DNA of 64,000 bases from Bacteroidales bacterium (lineage in GTDB: Bacteria; Bacteroidota; Bacteroidia; Bacteroidales; UBA932). Of this stretch, positions 29,233 through 38,835 are shown one piece after another. The DNA is taken from assembly GCA_015060405.1 (NCBI GenBank), contig SUYN01000007.1, positions 25,447 through 89,446 of the forward strand, given 5' to 3'. Below the pieces are notes generated by a model. That model saw nothing but the letters and a program-made list of their open reading frames with translations, did not search any database and was not told the origin of the DNA. The position numbers and the translations under genes were made by a program. Numbering within the stretch: the first letter of the stretch is position 1; each line of letters opens with the position of its first letter.

Positions 29233-30903
29233 TTAGAACTTGAAGCTGTCCTTGAGGGCAGTTGTCTTGTTGAACACATAGTGGTCAGGAGTTGTGTCAG
29301 GATCCTTGAAGAAGTAGCCGACACGCTCGAACTGAACTGCTATTCCTGAATTATCTTCAAGCAGAGCCGGTTCCGCGTAACCCTTTCCAATCACGAGGGA
29401 CTCAGGGTTAAGGTAGCTCTTGTAGTCTTCACCTTCAGGGATCTGCCCCATCTGTGCCTCGGTGAAGAGCTTGTCGTAGAGTCTGAGCTCAACTTCCTTG
29501 GCATGCTCTGTAGAAACCCAATGGATGGTGCCCTTTACAGAGCGCCACTCGCCTGCTCCTGGCTTTGAAGTCGGATCGTATGTACACTTGATTTCAACGA
29601 TGTTGCCCTCTGCATCCTTCACCACTTCCTGGCACTTGACGATGTAGGTATATTTCAGACGGACCTCCCCATCCGGCTTGAGGCGGAAGTACTTCTTAGG
29701 AGGCTCCTCCATGAAGTCGTTTCTCTCAATATACACCTCGCCTGTGAAAGGAACCTTGCGTGACGATCCTTCCGGATCAGCAGGATTAAGAGGGGCGTCG
29801 AACCACTCAACCTTGCCTGGCTCCCAGTTGGTGATGGTCAGCTTCACCGGATCCTGTACAACCATATAGCGGTTTGAACGCTCGTTCAGGTCCTGACGGA
29901 CACACCACTCCATGAGCTGGAGGTCGATCAGCTGCTCACGTTTCGCGACTCCGACCTTCTCGGCAAACATCCTTATCGACTCAGGAGTGTAACCGCGGCG
30001 GCGGATACCGCATATGGTCGGCATGCGAGGGTCATCCCAGCCGCTCACGAAGTTGTTCTTCACAAGCTCAAGAAGCTTGCGCTTCGACATCACAGTATAT
30101 GTCAGGTTGAGTCTCGCAAACTCGTACTGATGAGAAGGGAAGATGTCCAGCTTCTCAATGAACCAGTCATAGAGAGGACGGTGCACGTCAAACTCGAGAG
30201 TACAGATCGAGTGAGTGATGTTTTCGATGGAGTCTGACTGACCGTGGGCATAGTCGTACATAGGATAGATGCACCATTTGTCTCCTGTACGATGGTGGTG
30301 TGCATGGATGATGCGGTAGAGAAGAGGGTCACGGAAAAGCATGTTAGGATGAGCCATGTCTATCTTGGCACGAAGCACCTTCTCACCTTCCGCATACTTT
30401 CCGTCACGCATCTCACGGAAGAGCCGGAGATTCTCCTCAACGCTCCTGTTGCGGTACGGGCTCTCTGTACCGGGCACCTGGACAGTTCCACGGCCTGCGC
30501 GTATCTCTTCCTGTGTCTGGTCATCCACATAGGCCAGGCCCTTCTTTATAAGCTCTTCAGCCCACTCATAGAGCTGGTCGAAATAGTCAGATGCGTATCT
30601 TTCGTTCTCCCACTGGAAGCCGAGCCACTTGATGTCTTCCTTGATTGAATCAACATACTCGGTGTCTTCCTTTACAGGGTTGGTATCGTCGAAACGGAGG
30701 TTGGTCTTGCCGCCGTATTTCTTCGCAAGGCCGAAATTGATGCAGATGCTCTTCGCATGGCCGATGTGAAGGTAGCCGTTAGGCTCAGGCGGGAAACGTG
30801 TCATCACTGATTCACACTTGCCGCTTGCGAGATCAGACTCGATGATCTCCTCCAAAAAGTTGAGATTCCTTGTCTCAACAACTTCCTTGTTTACCTCTTC
30901 CAT
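29233..30903 (-). CDS. glnS: Glutaminyl-tRNA synthetase
   Basis: 556 aa; RFPPEPNGYLHIGHAKSICINFGLA, MSKRKLLELV. Confidence 0.96.
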   Translation of the reverse strand: MEEVNKEVVETRNLNFLEEIIESDLASGKCESVMTRFPPEPNGYLHIGHAKSICINFGLAKKYGGKTNLRFDDTNPVKEDTEYVDSIKEDIKWLGFQWENERYASDYFDQLYEWAEELIKKGLAYVDDQTQEEIRAGRGTVQVPGTESPYRNRSVEENLRLFREMRDGKYAEGEKVLRAKIDMAHPNMLFRDPLLYRIIHAHHHRTGDKWCIYPMYDYAHGQSDSIENITHSICTLEFDVHRPLYDWFIEKLDIFPSHQYEFARLNLTYTVMSKRKLLELVKNNFVSGWDDPRMPTICGIRRRGYTPESIRMFAEKVGVAKREQLIDLQLMEWCVRQDLNERSNRYMVVQDPVKLTITNWEPGKVEWFDAPLNPADPEGSSRKVPFTGEVYIERNDFMEEPPKKYFRLKPDGEVRLKYTYIVKCQEVVKDAEGNIVEIKCTYDPTSKPGAGEWRSVKGTIHWVSTEHAKEVELRLYDKLFTEAQMGQIPEGEDYKSYLNPESLVIGKGYAEPALLEDNSGIAVQFERVGYFFKDPDTTPDHYVFNKTTALKDSFKF

Positions 30904-31013
30904 ATCCTTGAATAATGAATTTGCAAATAATCGGGCAAATATACGGTTTTTTTCCCTATTATCCGTAGTTTGCCCGGTTTTTATGAAGGCCGCCTATCCT
31001 GTCCGACCAGCCG

Positions 31014-32651
31014 CTATTTCGGAATCGCATTCATCGTGACGCTGCATCCCCAGAATGAAGACACATTCTGAGTTTCTATGGAGCCGTCGTGTCTGATAAG
31101 ATAAGTACGCATCACATGGGTGCTGTAACTTCCGCTGCTCATGAACTGAAGGGTGATGCGCGAAGCGACGCCACCAAGTACATTCCTGTCGAACACTACT
31201 TCCACATCCGATGTGTTGAAATGAGTATATTGCTCCTCACCGCTTTCACCATATACCTTCACGGCCAGTTTCCCGCTCCCGGGTGCATCTTCAAGCTGAA
31301 GGTATATCCCTTTATATTCATTCAGACTTACAGAATGGCCGCTCAGATGAGCCTCACCCCATTGGGACGTGTAATCTACGGTGTATGTACATTCATAATC
31401 ATCTATCACAGGCAGAACCGGTTCATAGTTCTCTCCATGATAGGCCTTCAGTATGGCTCTGGCCGCCTCCGGATCGGAGAACACCGGCAGAGAACGTGAA
31501 GAGCCGTCGGACAGCCCCATCCAGTAGAAGGTCCCCATCTCATATTCCATGGCCTTCCTGACAAAGAAATCCATGAACTCCAGCCTCTTCGCCTTGTCAG
31601 GGTTCTCCGTGCTGGTCCCCCATTCGCCCAATATGACAGGAGCCCCCTTGGATACAAGATGGGTACGCAGGTCCTCGAACATCGTATTCACCTCATTCCT
31701 CATCTTTCCCATATCATCGATGCCCGGATAGGCATGCACCTCGAAGATAAGGTGATCTTCACTTATGTCCTCAGGCAAGGCCATCTCTTTGAGAGGATCT
31801 TGAAGATGGCTGTTCCAGTTGCCGCTTCCGTTGCAGGCTCCATAGGTGTTGACTATCAGGTTCCTCGCAGCATTGTTGCCACCGGTCCCTCTCACGACAT
31901 CCACAAAGGTCTGGGCATAGGCATTTATAGCCTTGTAGGCATCAGCGGCAAAAGCCGCATCATAGCCGCCGTTGAAGGATGCGAAACACCACGAATGTCT
32001 GGAATCCAGCATCTCATTGTAGCTCTCGAACAGGAGTTTCTCGCCATAATCCCTGAACTCTTCCGCGATCTGCCGCCAGAGCGAGGAGTATCTGTCCTTC
32101 ACCTGCTCATATTCCTTCATTCCGGCAAGAAGCCAGACATCCTCGTCCGCTCCCGTGTCGTGATGGACATTAACGATGCAATACATTCCTTCATCGAGCA
32201 CATAATCCACGATTTCATGTACACGGTTCATCCAGGCCTCATATACATTATTGTCCGCATCCATATGGATCCCCCATGTAACCGGGACCCTTATCGCTCC
32301 GAATCCGGCATCCTTCATCATCTTCATCAGCTCAGGTGACGTCCGGGCCTGACCCCAGTATGTCTCCCAGAACAGCCAGTCATCCTCGCGTCCCTTGCCG
32401 GCATCCCACGCGTCAAGCGTATTTCCAAGATTCCAGCCGACACCCATGTTGGCAACCGCCTCGGCAGCAGTCTCCCAAGCTGTCACATCGACCGGAGGTT
32501 CCGGTTTCTGCTCCTGTTCCGGATCCTTTTCTTCCTCCGGCTTCTCCACTACGGGATCATCCGTCACAGGTTCATTTTCTTCTGCCGGCTGACAGGAGAT
32601 GGACATAATCGCTGAAATTACGATACTGAAGAGAAATCTATAGGCATTCAT
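31014..32651 (-). CDS. Glycoside hydrolase family 5 lipoprotein (endoglucanase-like) with C-terminal beta domain
   Basis: 545 aa; lipobox-like SISC, P/E-rich linker, GVGWNLGNTLDAW, FESYNEM (acid/base) and ILGEWGTS (nucleophile). Confidence 0.88.
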   Translation of the reverse strand: MNAYRFLFSIVISAIMSISCQPAEENEPVTDDPVVEKPEEEKDPEQEQKPEPPVDVTAWETAAEAVANMGVGWNLGNTLDAWDAGKGREDDWLFWETYWGQARTSPELMKMMKDAGFGAIRVPVTWGIHMDADNNVYEAWMNRVHEIVDYVLDEGMYCIVNVHHDTGADEDVWLLAGMKEYEQVKDRYSSLWRQIAEEFRDYGEKLLFESYNEMLDSRHSWCFASFNGGYDAAFAADAYKAINAYAQTFVDVVRGTGGNNAARNLIVNTYGACNGSGNWNSHLQDPLKEMALPEDISEDHLIFEVHAYPGIDDMGKMRNEVNTMFEDLRTHLVSKGAPVILGEWGTSTENPDKAKRLEFMDFFVRKAMEYEMGTFYWMGLSDGSSRSLPVFSDPEAARAILKAYHGENYEPVLPVIDDYECTYTVDYTSQWGEAHLSGHSVSLNEYKGIYLQLEDAPGSGKLAVKVYGESGEEQYTHFNTSDVEVVFDRNVLGGVASRITLQFMSSGSYSTHVMRTYLIRHDGSIETQNVSSFWGCSVTMNAIPK

Positions 32652-32769
32652 GACGTTATCATTATTACATCCTCAAAATTACGCAGAATTTTCCGTTTCA
32701 GCATACAAATCAGCTCCATTACGGGAAAAATTTCTATTTTTGCACACCTAATCTGAAAACAGTGCTGAT

Positions 32770-33657
32770 ATGATAAAATCAATGACAGGCTACGGCAAGG
32801 CCGAGACCATCCTCGAGACAGGAAAGATTACAGTGGAAGTACGATCCCTGAATGGAAAGACAGCAGACATCAGTGTGAAGACACCGATGCTTCCCAAAGA
32901 CAAGGAAATGGCTGTAAGGCAGAAGATTGCCGCAGCACTGACCCGTGGCAACATCGATTTCTTCATAACCTTCGAGCCGAATGCGGCAGACAGTGCCAAG
33001 AAGATCAACATGGCCCTTGCAATGGAGTACTACAGCCAGATCAGCGAACTCGGAGGACAGATCGGCGCACACAACCTGTGGAGCCAGAACCCTAACGACC
33101 TGCTCGCCCTGATACTGCGGATGCCGGAAGTGATGGACGCCAGGAAACAGGATGTGATCACGGAAGAAAACTGGCCGGCAGTCGAAGCATGCATAGACCA
33201 GGCGCTGGAAAACATCAACAGGTTCCGTGCCCAGGAAGGAGAGGTCCTGTATAAGGATGTTACAGAAAAGGTCGCTAACATCCTCGAATACTCAAGGCAG
33301 GTGGAGGCTTACGAAAAGGAACGTGTCGAAGCCATCAGAGAAAAAATTTTGAGCAGATTTGCCGAACTCAAGGCCGAACCTGACCAGAGCCGTCTGGAGC
33401 AGGAGATGATCTTCTACATCGAGAAGCTCGACATCAACGAGGAAAAGGTGCGCCTTCGCCAGCACTGCCAGTATTTCCTCGACACCATTGCTTCGGAAGA
33501 GTGTCCAGGCAAGAAGCTCGGCTTCATAGCTCAGGAGATGGGCCGCGAGATCAACACGACGGGCTCAAAGGCGAACCACACGGAAATACAGAAGATTGTA
33601 GTGAAGATGAAGGACGAACTTGAGAAGATCAAGGAACAGAGCCTCAACATACTGTAA
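32770..33657 (+). CDS. yicC: YicC family endoribonuclease-like protein
   Basis: 295 aa; MIKSMTGYGKAE start and C-terminal GKKLGFIAQEMGREINTTGSKAN. Confidence 0.94.
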   Translation: MIKSMTGYGKAETILETGKITVEVRSLNGKTADISVKTPMLPKDKEMAVRQKIAAALTRGNIDFFITFEPNAADSAKKINMALAMEYYSQISELGGQIGAHNLWSQNPNDLLALILRMPEVMDARKQDVITEENWPAVEACIDQALENINRFRAQEGEVLYKDVTEKVANILEYSRQVEAYEKERVEAIREKILSRFAELKAEPDQSRLEQEMIFYIEKLDINEEKVRLRQHCQYFLDTIASEECPGKKLGFIAQEMGREINTTGSKANHTEIQKIVVKMKDELEKIKEQSLNIL

Positions 33658-33660
33658 AAG

Positions 33661-33694
33661 AAGAGGGAAGAACCGGCGGTTCCTCCCTCTTTTA
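33661..33694. terminator. Bidirectional terminator
   Basis: AAGAGGGAAGAACC-GGC-GGTTCCTCCCTCTTTT (1 mismatch) between convergent yicC and ndk. Confidence 0.7.
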
Positions 33695-33707
33695 AATACA
33701 TGTATGA

Positions 33708-34169
33708 TTACATTTCGTCCGGAGCATACTTGAACGGATCAAGAGGAGATTCGTATTCGCAATAGTCCGACTCCACAAAGAAACGCTTGAGCTCGATCGC
33801 GGCATTCTCGAGAGAGTCAGATGTGTGAACGATGTTCTCCTGTGCGCTGAGGCTGTAGTCTCCACGGATGGTTCCTGGAACAGCCTTGCTCGCCTTGGTT
33901 GCACCAGCCATGTCGCGTACCACCTGAACTGCACTGTAACCTTCCCAGCAGCAGAGGATTACAGGAGCCGCCATCATGCCGTCACGAAGCCAAGGGAAGA
34001 ATGGTCTGTCGAGAAGATGTGCATAATGTACCTTGAGGATCTCTTCGTCAAGCTGGACCATCTTCATGGCTACGAGCTTGAGGCCTCTTTTTTCAAATCT
34101 TGAAATCACTTCGCCGATCAGACCTCTCTGGAGGCATCCCGGCTTGAGAATTACCAATGTTCTTTCCAT
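33708..34169 (-). CDS. ndk: Nucleoside-diphosphate kinase
   Basis: MERTLVILKPGCLQRGLIGEVISRFEKRG and catalytic NIVHTSDS. Confidence 0.94.
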   Translation of the reverse strand: MERTLVILKPGCLQRGLIGEVISRFEKRGLKLVAMKMVQLDEEILKVHYAHLLDRPFFPWLRDGMMAAPVILCCWEGYSAVQVVRDMAGATKASKAVPGTIRGDYSLSAQENIVHTSDSLENAAIELKRFFVESDYCEYESPLDPFKYAPDEM

Positions 34170-34188
34170 TATCAATATATTATTAGTG

Positions 34189-35457
34189 TTACCAATCAAC
34201 TTTACGACGGGACAGCGGCATCGTCATGCAGCGAGGTCCGCCACCTCCGCGTGGAAGCTCGGATCCGTCTATCGTCAGGGCACATGGCCTGTCACCATAT
34301 ACGATGGAATCGGCCTTTCCTGAAATGAAATCGGCGGACTTCACGATTTCGAATCCTTCCTTATCCAGTTCCTCCAGTGTGTGGATGTTTCTTGCATATG
34401 TCAGCACCTTTCCCGGTGCGAAGGAGAAGAAGTTGGCGCCGCTGTGCCACTGTTCCCTCTCCTGGTCCCAGTCATGACTTCCGCCGCATATTATCGGCTT
34501 GAGGTCCATGCCCAGAGTCTTCAAGGCCTTCAGAAGTCCGGAAACCGGCCTTATGCCGGAGACGTTGCCCTCTTCTATGGTTATATGGACGGTCTGATAC
34601 TGGTTGGCCTGCATGATCAGAGGCTTGAACACCATGCACTTGTCCCGGTCCAGAAGGGTGAAGACCATATCGAGATGGATGAATGATTCAGGCTCGGACG
34701 GAAGCTGCTGCACAAGGATATGATAGGTTCCGTGAGGATTGCCCCTGCGGAACTGCTCTATCATGAAATCGATTCCCTGCGGAGTCGTCCTGACACCGTT
34801 TCCTATGATCAGGATGTCCTCACGCGCGATTATTATGTCGCCCCCTTCCATTATGACAGGCGAAGATTCCGGCAGAAGATTCGGATCGGTCACGCTGCAG
34901 CTGAAGGCCCCACTGTGACGGTATATGGCATCCATTATCAGCGACTCCCGCATTCTGACCTTGTTCGCCATCCTGCAGACCAGAGCCTGATTGCCGATCG
35001 TGACTGCCGCATCCCTTGTAAAATAGAAATTGTACAGAGGATAAAGTGCATAATATTCATTCCTGAGATAGGAAGTAAGCGTGTCCACCCTTGCAGGCAG
35101 GCCCTCTATAAGGACTCTTGCCAGTTCGGCGGAATCCAGTCCCATAAGTGTGTCAAGATACGGCATGACGTCTTCAGCGACGCATATCCTGTGTATAAGG
35201 TCCGCCCTTGGCTTCCACTGTTCGAGCACCCTGACAAGGAGATCACTGACCTCATATACCTTGGCAAGCTTGGATAGCGTGCCGTAGAGCTGCCCGTACT
35301 CGTGACGGGCGATCGAAAGATTCAGGATGTCACTGTACAAGGCTCTCTGGACATTCCTCGGAGTCATGTTCTCGACTTCTGCGCCCGGCCTGTGAAGAAG
35401 GACGGCATCAAGTCTGCCTATTTCTGACTGTATGTCAATCTTTAACGGATCAGCCAT
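34189..35457 (-). CDS. arcA: Arginine deiminase
   Basis: 422 aa; FTRDAAVTIG, EGGD, FIHLDMVFT, GGGPRCMTMPL active-site Cys motif. Confidence 0.9.
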   Translation of the reverse strand: MADPLKIDIQSEIGRLDAVLLHRPGAEVENMTPRNVQRALYSDILNLSIARHEYGQLYGTLSKLAKVYEVSDLLVRVLEQWKPRADLIHRICVAEDVMPYLDTLMGLDSAELARVLIEGLPARVDTLTSYLRNEYYALYPLYNFYFTRDAAVTIGNQALVCRMANKVRMRESLIMDAIYRHSGAFSCSVTDPNLLPESSPVIMEGGDIIIAREDILIIGNGVRTTPQGIDFMIEQFRRGNPHGTYHILVQQLPSEPESFIHLDMVFTLLDRDKCMVFKPLIMQANQYQTVHITIEEGNVSGIRPVSGLLKALKTLGMDLKPIICGGSHDWDQEREQWHSGANFFSFAPGKVLTYARNIHTLEELDKEGFEIVKSADFISGKADSIVYGDRPCALTIDGSELPRGGGGPRCMTMPLSRRKVDW

Positions 35458-35530
35458 ATTGAAATTACAGTTTAGCGTTATTCAACTTGTAAATATAACA
35501 ATTATTTTGATATGGGACAAAAACCGCACG

Positions 35531-35555
35531 ATATATGATATCCCATATATGATAT
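35531..35555 (+). repeat. Two direct repeats ATATATGATAT upstream of a promoter
   Basis: ATATATGATAT at 35531-35541 and 35545-35555; -7 TATATTTG at 35571. Confidence 0.5.
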
Positions 35556-35652
35556 TACGTCTTAATTCGCTATATTTGTAGAAGGAATCAGCTGATATGA
35601 TCAGGGCGCAGTCCCGAAATATGCAGAATGAAAGAAACAAAAGTCAAAAACT

Positions 35653-36024
35653 ATGAAAGGAAAAATCATCGGCATCGCCTCATTGACCGCCGCCCTGCTT
35701 CTGGCGGGATTCGTATTCTTCAAGTTCTATTTCGTGTTCGGCGAAGGGGTCAAGGCGGGAGAACTTAATTTCGTGGTATATAAGGGTTATGTCTTCAAGA
35801 CCTACGAAGGAAGGGCCATACAGGCCGGATTCGGCAAAGGCACCAACACAGCGCTCCAGTCGTACGAATTCGACTTCTCGATCACAGACACTGCCGTCGC
35901 AGACAGCCTCATGAGATGCGGAGGAAAGACAGTCGAACTCCACTACAAGGAGTACCTCGGGACACTCCCATGGAGAGGCAAGCAGAAATACATTGTGGAC
36001 AGAATAGTATCAGTAAGAGAATAA
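35653..36024 (+). CDS. Membrane-anchored hypothetical protein
   Basis: 123 aa; N-terminal TM then soluble domain; -7 TATATTTG upstream. Confidence 0.6.
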   Translation: MKGKIIGIASLTAALLLAGFVFFKFYFVFGEGVKAGELNFVVYKGYVFKTYEGRAIQAGFGKGTNTALQSYEFDFSITDTAVADSLMRCGGKTVELHYKEYLGTLPWRGKQKYIVDRIVSVRE

Positions 36025-36026
36025 TC

Positions 36027-38030
36027 ATGAAGAAATCATTCCTTCTCCTGGGCATAGCGTTCCTGGGACTGACCGCAGCAGCCCAGCCGGGCGTAATCAG
36101 CACAAGACCAGCCAACCCGCAGGACGGGAGGATCCTGACTATGGAGGAAACCATTCTTTCAAGGGACCTGTCTCCTGCCAACCTCTGGGCCACATGGATG
36201 AACCCGGAGGAAATCAGCCTGTACAAGGACGGCAGATGGCAGGTGCTCGACACTAAGACAGGAGCTTACCGCAGCCACACCGGTGCCCCCGCTCCAAAGA
36301 TGAAGGCTCTCACCAGGGACAGGAGCCTCTATCTTGCAGACAAGGACGGCAACGGGAAAGTGATAGCGGAGAGCCCATGCAGCGACATCACCTACGGGGA
36401 GCATGTAAGCCGCAACGAATTCGGCATCAGCGGAGGCATATTCTGGTCTCCTGACAGCACGAAGATAGCCTTTTACAGAAAGGATGAATCAAAGGTGACT
36501 TCATTCCCACTTCTGGACATAACCACACGGACAGGCTCCCTCAAGGAGATAAAGTACCCGATGGCCGGAATGGACTCCGAGAATGTTCAGCTGGGCATAT
36601 ATGACATAGCCACAGGAAACACGGCATATGCAAAGGCTGACGATTTCGGCTACGACACCTACCTGACCAACATAAGCTGGTCACCGGACTGCAGGAAGAT
36701 ATACATCATGGTCCTGGACAGAAGCCAGAAGCATCTCAAGCTCAACGCATACTGCTCAGAGACAGGAGAATACATCAAGACCATCCTGACAGAGGACAAC
36801 GACAGATACGTCGAGCCTCTCGATCCCCTGTATTTCATGAAAGGCAGTAATGACGTATTCATCTACCGTACGGCAGACATGGACGGCTACCGCAATCTGT
36901 ATCTTTGCGACAACGACGGCAACATCCGCAGGCTCACCGCCGTGGATGCGGATGTGAAGTATGTCGGAAACGACGGAAGATATGTCTACTACACTTCTGC
37001 CGAGGTGTCACCGATAGAGAATCATCTCTTCAGGATCGACATCAGGAACCTGAAGAAGGGGGTTGATAAAGCTGTGTTCGGAAAACCTCAGCGTCTTACA
37101 CAGGAAGAAGGCTGGCACGAGATAGCCCTGAGCCCCGACTGCAGGCATTTTATCGATTCATACAGTTCGCTCTGCATTCCAAGAGTCATAAACCTCTGCA
37201 GATCAGATGGAAAAATCATTTCCAACCTCCTCACCGCAGAAGACCCGACCCTTGACTATGCATATACGGAGATAAGTCTGGGAACAGTGAAGAGCGCAGA
37301 CGGACAATACGACAACTACTACAGGCTGATAAAGCCGAAGGACTTTGACCCTTCCAAGAAGTATCCTGTCATAGTGTATGTCTATGGAGGACCTCACTCG
37401 CAGATGGTTCAGAACACCTACATGGCGCTTCTGCGCAGGTGGGAGATGTATATGGCTCAGAGAGGCTATCTGGTCTATGTCCAGGACAACAGAGGGACAG
37501 AGAACAGGGGGCTCGCCTTCGAGCAGGCCATCCACGGACAGTGCGGGCAGGCAGAGATGGCGGACCAGATGGAGGGCGTGAAGATGCTCCTGGAGCTTCC
37601 GTATGTCGACAAGGACCGTATAGGCGTTCACGGATGGAGCTATGGCGGATTCATGACCATCTCACTGATCACCAACTATCCAGACGTATTCAAGGTCGGT
37701 GTTGCAGGAGGTCCTGTGATCGACTGGAAATGGTACGAGGTGATGTACGGCGAGAGATATATGGACCATCCGGACAGGAATCCTGAAGGATATGCAAAGA
37801 CAAGCCTCATCAACAAGGCCAAGGACCTGAAAGGCAAGCTTCTGATATGCCAGGGAGCCATCGACCCCGTCGTGGTCTGGGAGCACAGCCTGAGCTTCAT
37901 CAGAGAATGTATCAAGAACAACATCCAGGTGGATTATTTCCCTTATCCTTGCGCCGAGCACAACGTGATGGGCAAGGACAGGGTCCACCTCCACGACAAG
38001 ATATCCATGTATTTCGAGGATTATCTCTGA
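36027..38030 (+). CDS. Dipeptidyl peptidase IV-like S9 family peptidase
   Basis: Signal peptide MKKSFLLLGIAFLGLTAAAQ; beta-propeller; GWSYGGFM catalytic Ser, HNVMGKDR catalytic His; start corrected from 35916. Confidence 0.92.
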   Translation: MKKSFLLLGIAFLGLTAAAQPGVISTRPANPQDGRILTMEETILSRDLSPANLWATWMNPEEISLYKDGRWQVLDTKTGAYRSHTGAPAPKMKALTRDRSLYLADKDGNGKVIAESPCSDITYGEHVSRNEFGISGGIFWSPDSTKIAFYRKDESKVTSFPLLDITTRTGSLKEIKYPMAGMDSENVQLGIYDIATGNTAYAKADDFGYDTYLTNISWSPDCRKIYIMVLDRSQKHLKLNAYCSETGEYIKTILTEDNDRYVEPLDPLYFMKGSNDVFIYRTADMDGYRNLYLCDNDGNIRRLTAVDADVKYVGNDGRYVYYTSAEVSPIENHLFRIDIRNLKKGVDKAVFGKPQRLTQEEGWHEIALSPDCRHFIDSYSSLCIPRVINLCRSDGKIISNLLTAEDPTLDYAYTEISLGTVKSADGQYDNYYRLIKPKDFDPSKKYPVIVYVYGGPHSQMVQNTYMALLRRWEMYMAQRGYLVYVQDNRGTENRGLAFEQAIHGQCGQAEMADQMEGVKMLLELPYVDKDRIGVHGWSYGGFMTISLITNYPDVFKVGVAGGPVIDWKWYEVMYGERYMDHPDRNPEGYAKTSLINKAKDLKGKLLICQGAIDPVVVWEHSLSFIRECIKNNIQVDYFPYPCAEHNVMGKDRVHLHDKISMYFEDYL

Positions 38031-38725
38031 TCTGACTGTATAGGCCTGGGCTCATGATCCTCCAATGGAGCCACTGAGAGCCCTACACCTATTATGAATT
38101 CACCGGCGACAAAGGATGCCTGCACACCCACAGTGAAGACTTCGGGTGTTGCAGGCAATCTTATTGCGGCCGGATTCCCGTCAGGTGGAGGGAAGAGCAC
38201 TGGAGAATATACGGCAATAGAGCCGAAATACTGCTGCCAGAATGCCACTGAAACATTCTTGGAAGGCCTGTAGATTATACCCTCACGGGTTCCCATGCCC
38301 CATCTGTTTCCTACCACGCCCATCTGTATTCCGTACAGGATACCGGACATCAGATAAAACCGGCTTCTGCCGAGCTTCAGGGTGTTGCCCAGCATATTCT
38401 GCATCGAAAGATACAGTTCGGGGACGTCTGTCACATTGGATCCGTTCAGACTGGAAAAGAATCTGTCAGGATGCGCCATGTTGAATTCGCCGAACCCCAT
38501 CTTGCCGTCAAAGCCATACACAGGAACGACATGAAAGACCGGACGCAGAAGAGGCGCATATTTCCACGGCAGGTAACCGTTCAGGCGGTCTGCAGGGATG
38601 AAGAGCTGGGGCGAAAGAAAATTCCTTATAGGGGCAGGAAGGGTATCAGGTGGCGTCAGTTCCTGCCCTCCGGCTGCAACACTCAGGGAGACAGCAAGGG
38701 AAAATATCAATATATATCGTGTCAT
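38021..38725 (-). CDS. Hypothetical exported protein
   Basis: 234 aa from the internal Met at 38725; signal peptide; overlaps the 3' end of the S9 peptidase gene by 10 bp. Confidence 0.6.
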   Translation of the reverse strand: MTRYILIFSLAVSLSVAAGGQELTPPDTLPAPIRNFLSPQLFIPADRLNGYLPWKYAPLLRPVFHVVPVYGFDGKMGFGEFNMAHPDRFFSSLNGSNVTDVPELYLSMQNMLGNTLKLGRSRFYLMSGILYGIQMGVVGNRWGMGTREGIIYRPSKNVSVAFWQQYFGSIAVYSPVLFPPPDGNPAAIRLPATPEVFTVGVQASFVAGEFIIGVGLSVAPLEDHEPRPIQSDQR

Positions 38726-38835
38726 ATCATCAGTCCGTTTCACAGAAAAAGGCAAGTATTATGCCCGTTTTCAAGGAAATATTCTAACTTTGTCCTGTTT
38801 TGCGTTTTGCGGGAACTATAAAGAACGGACAGGAC

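Noticed and set aside
31659-32339. 226-aa plus-strand ORF opposite GH5
   Set aside because: Shadow of GH5, whose catalytic motifs are clear
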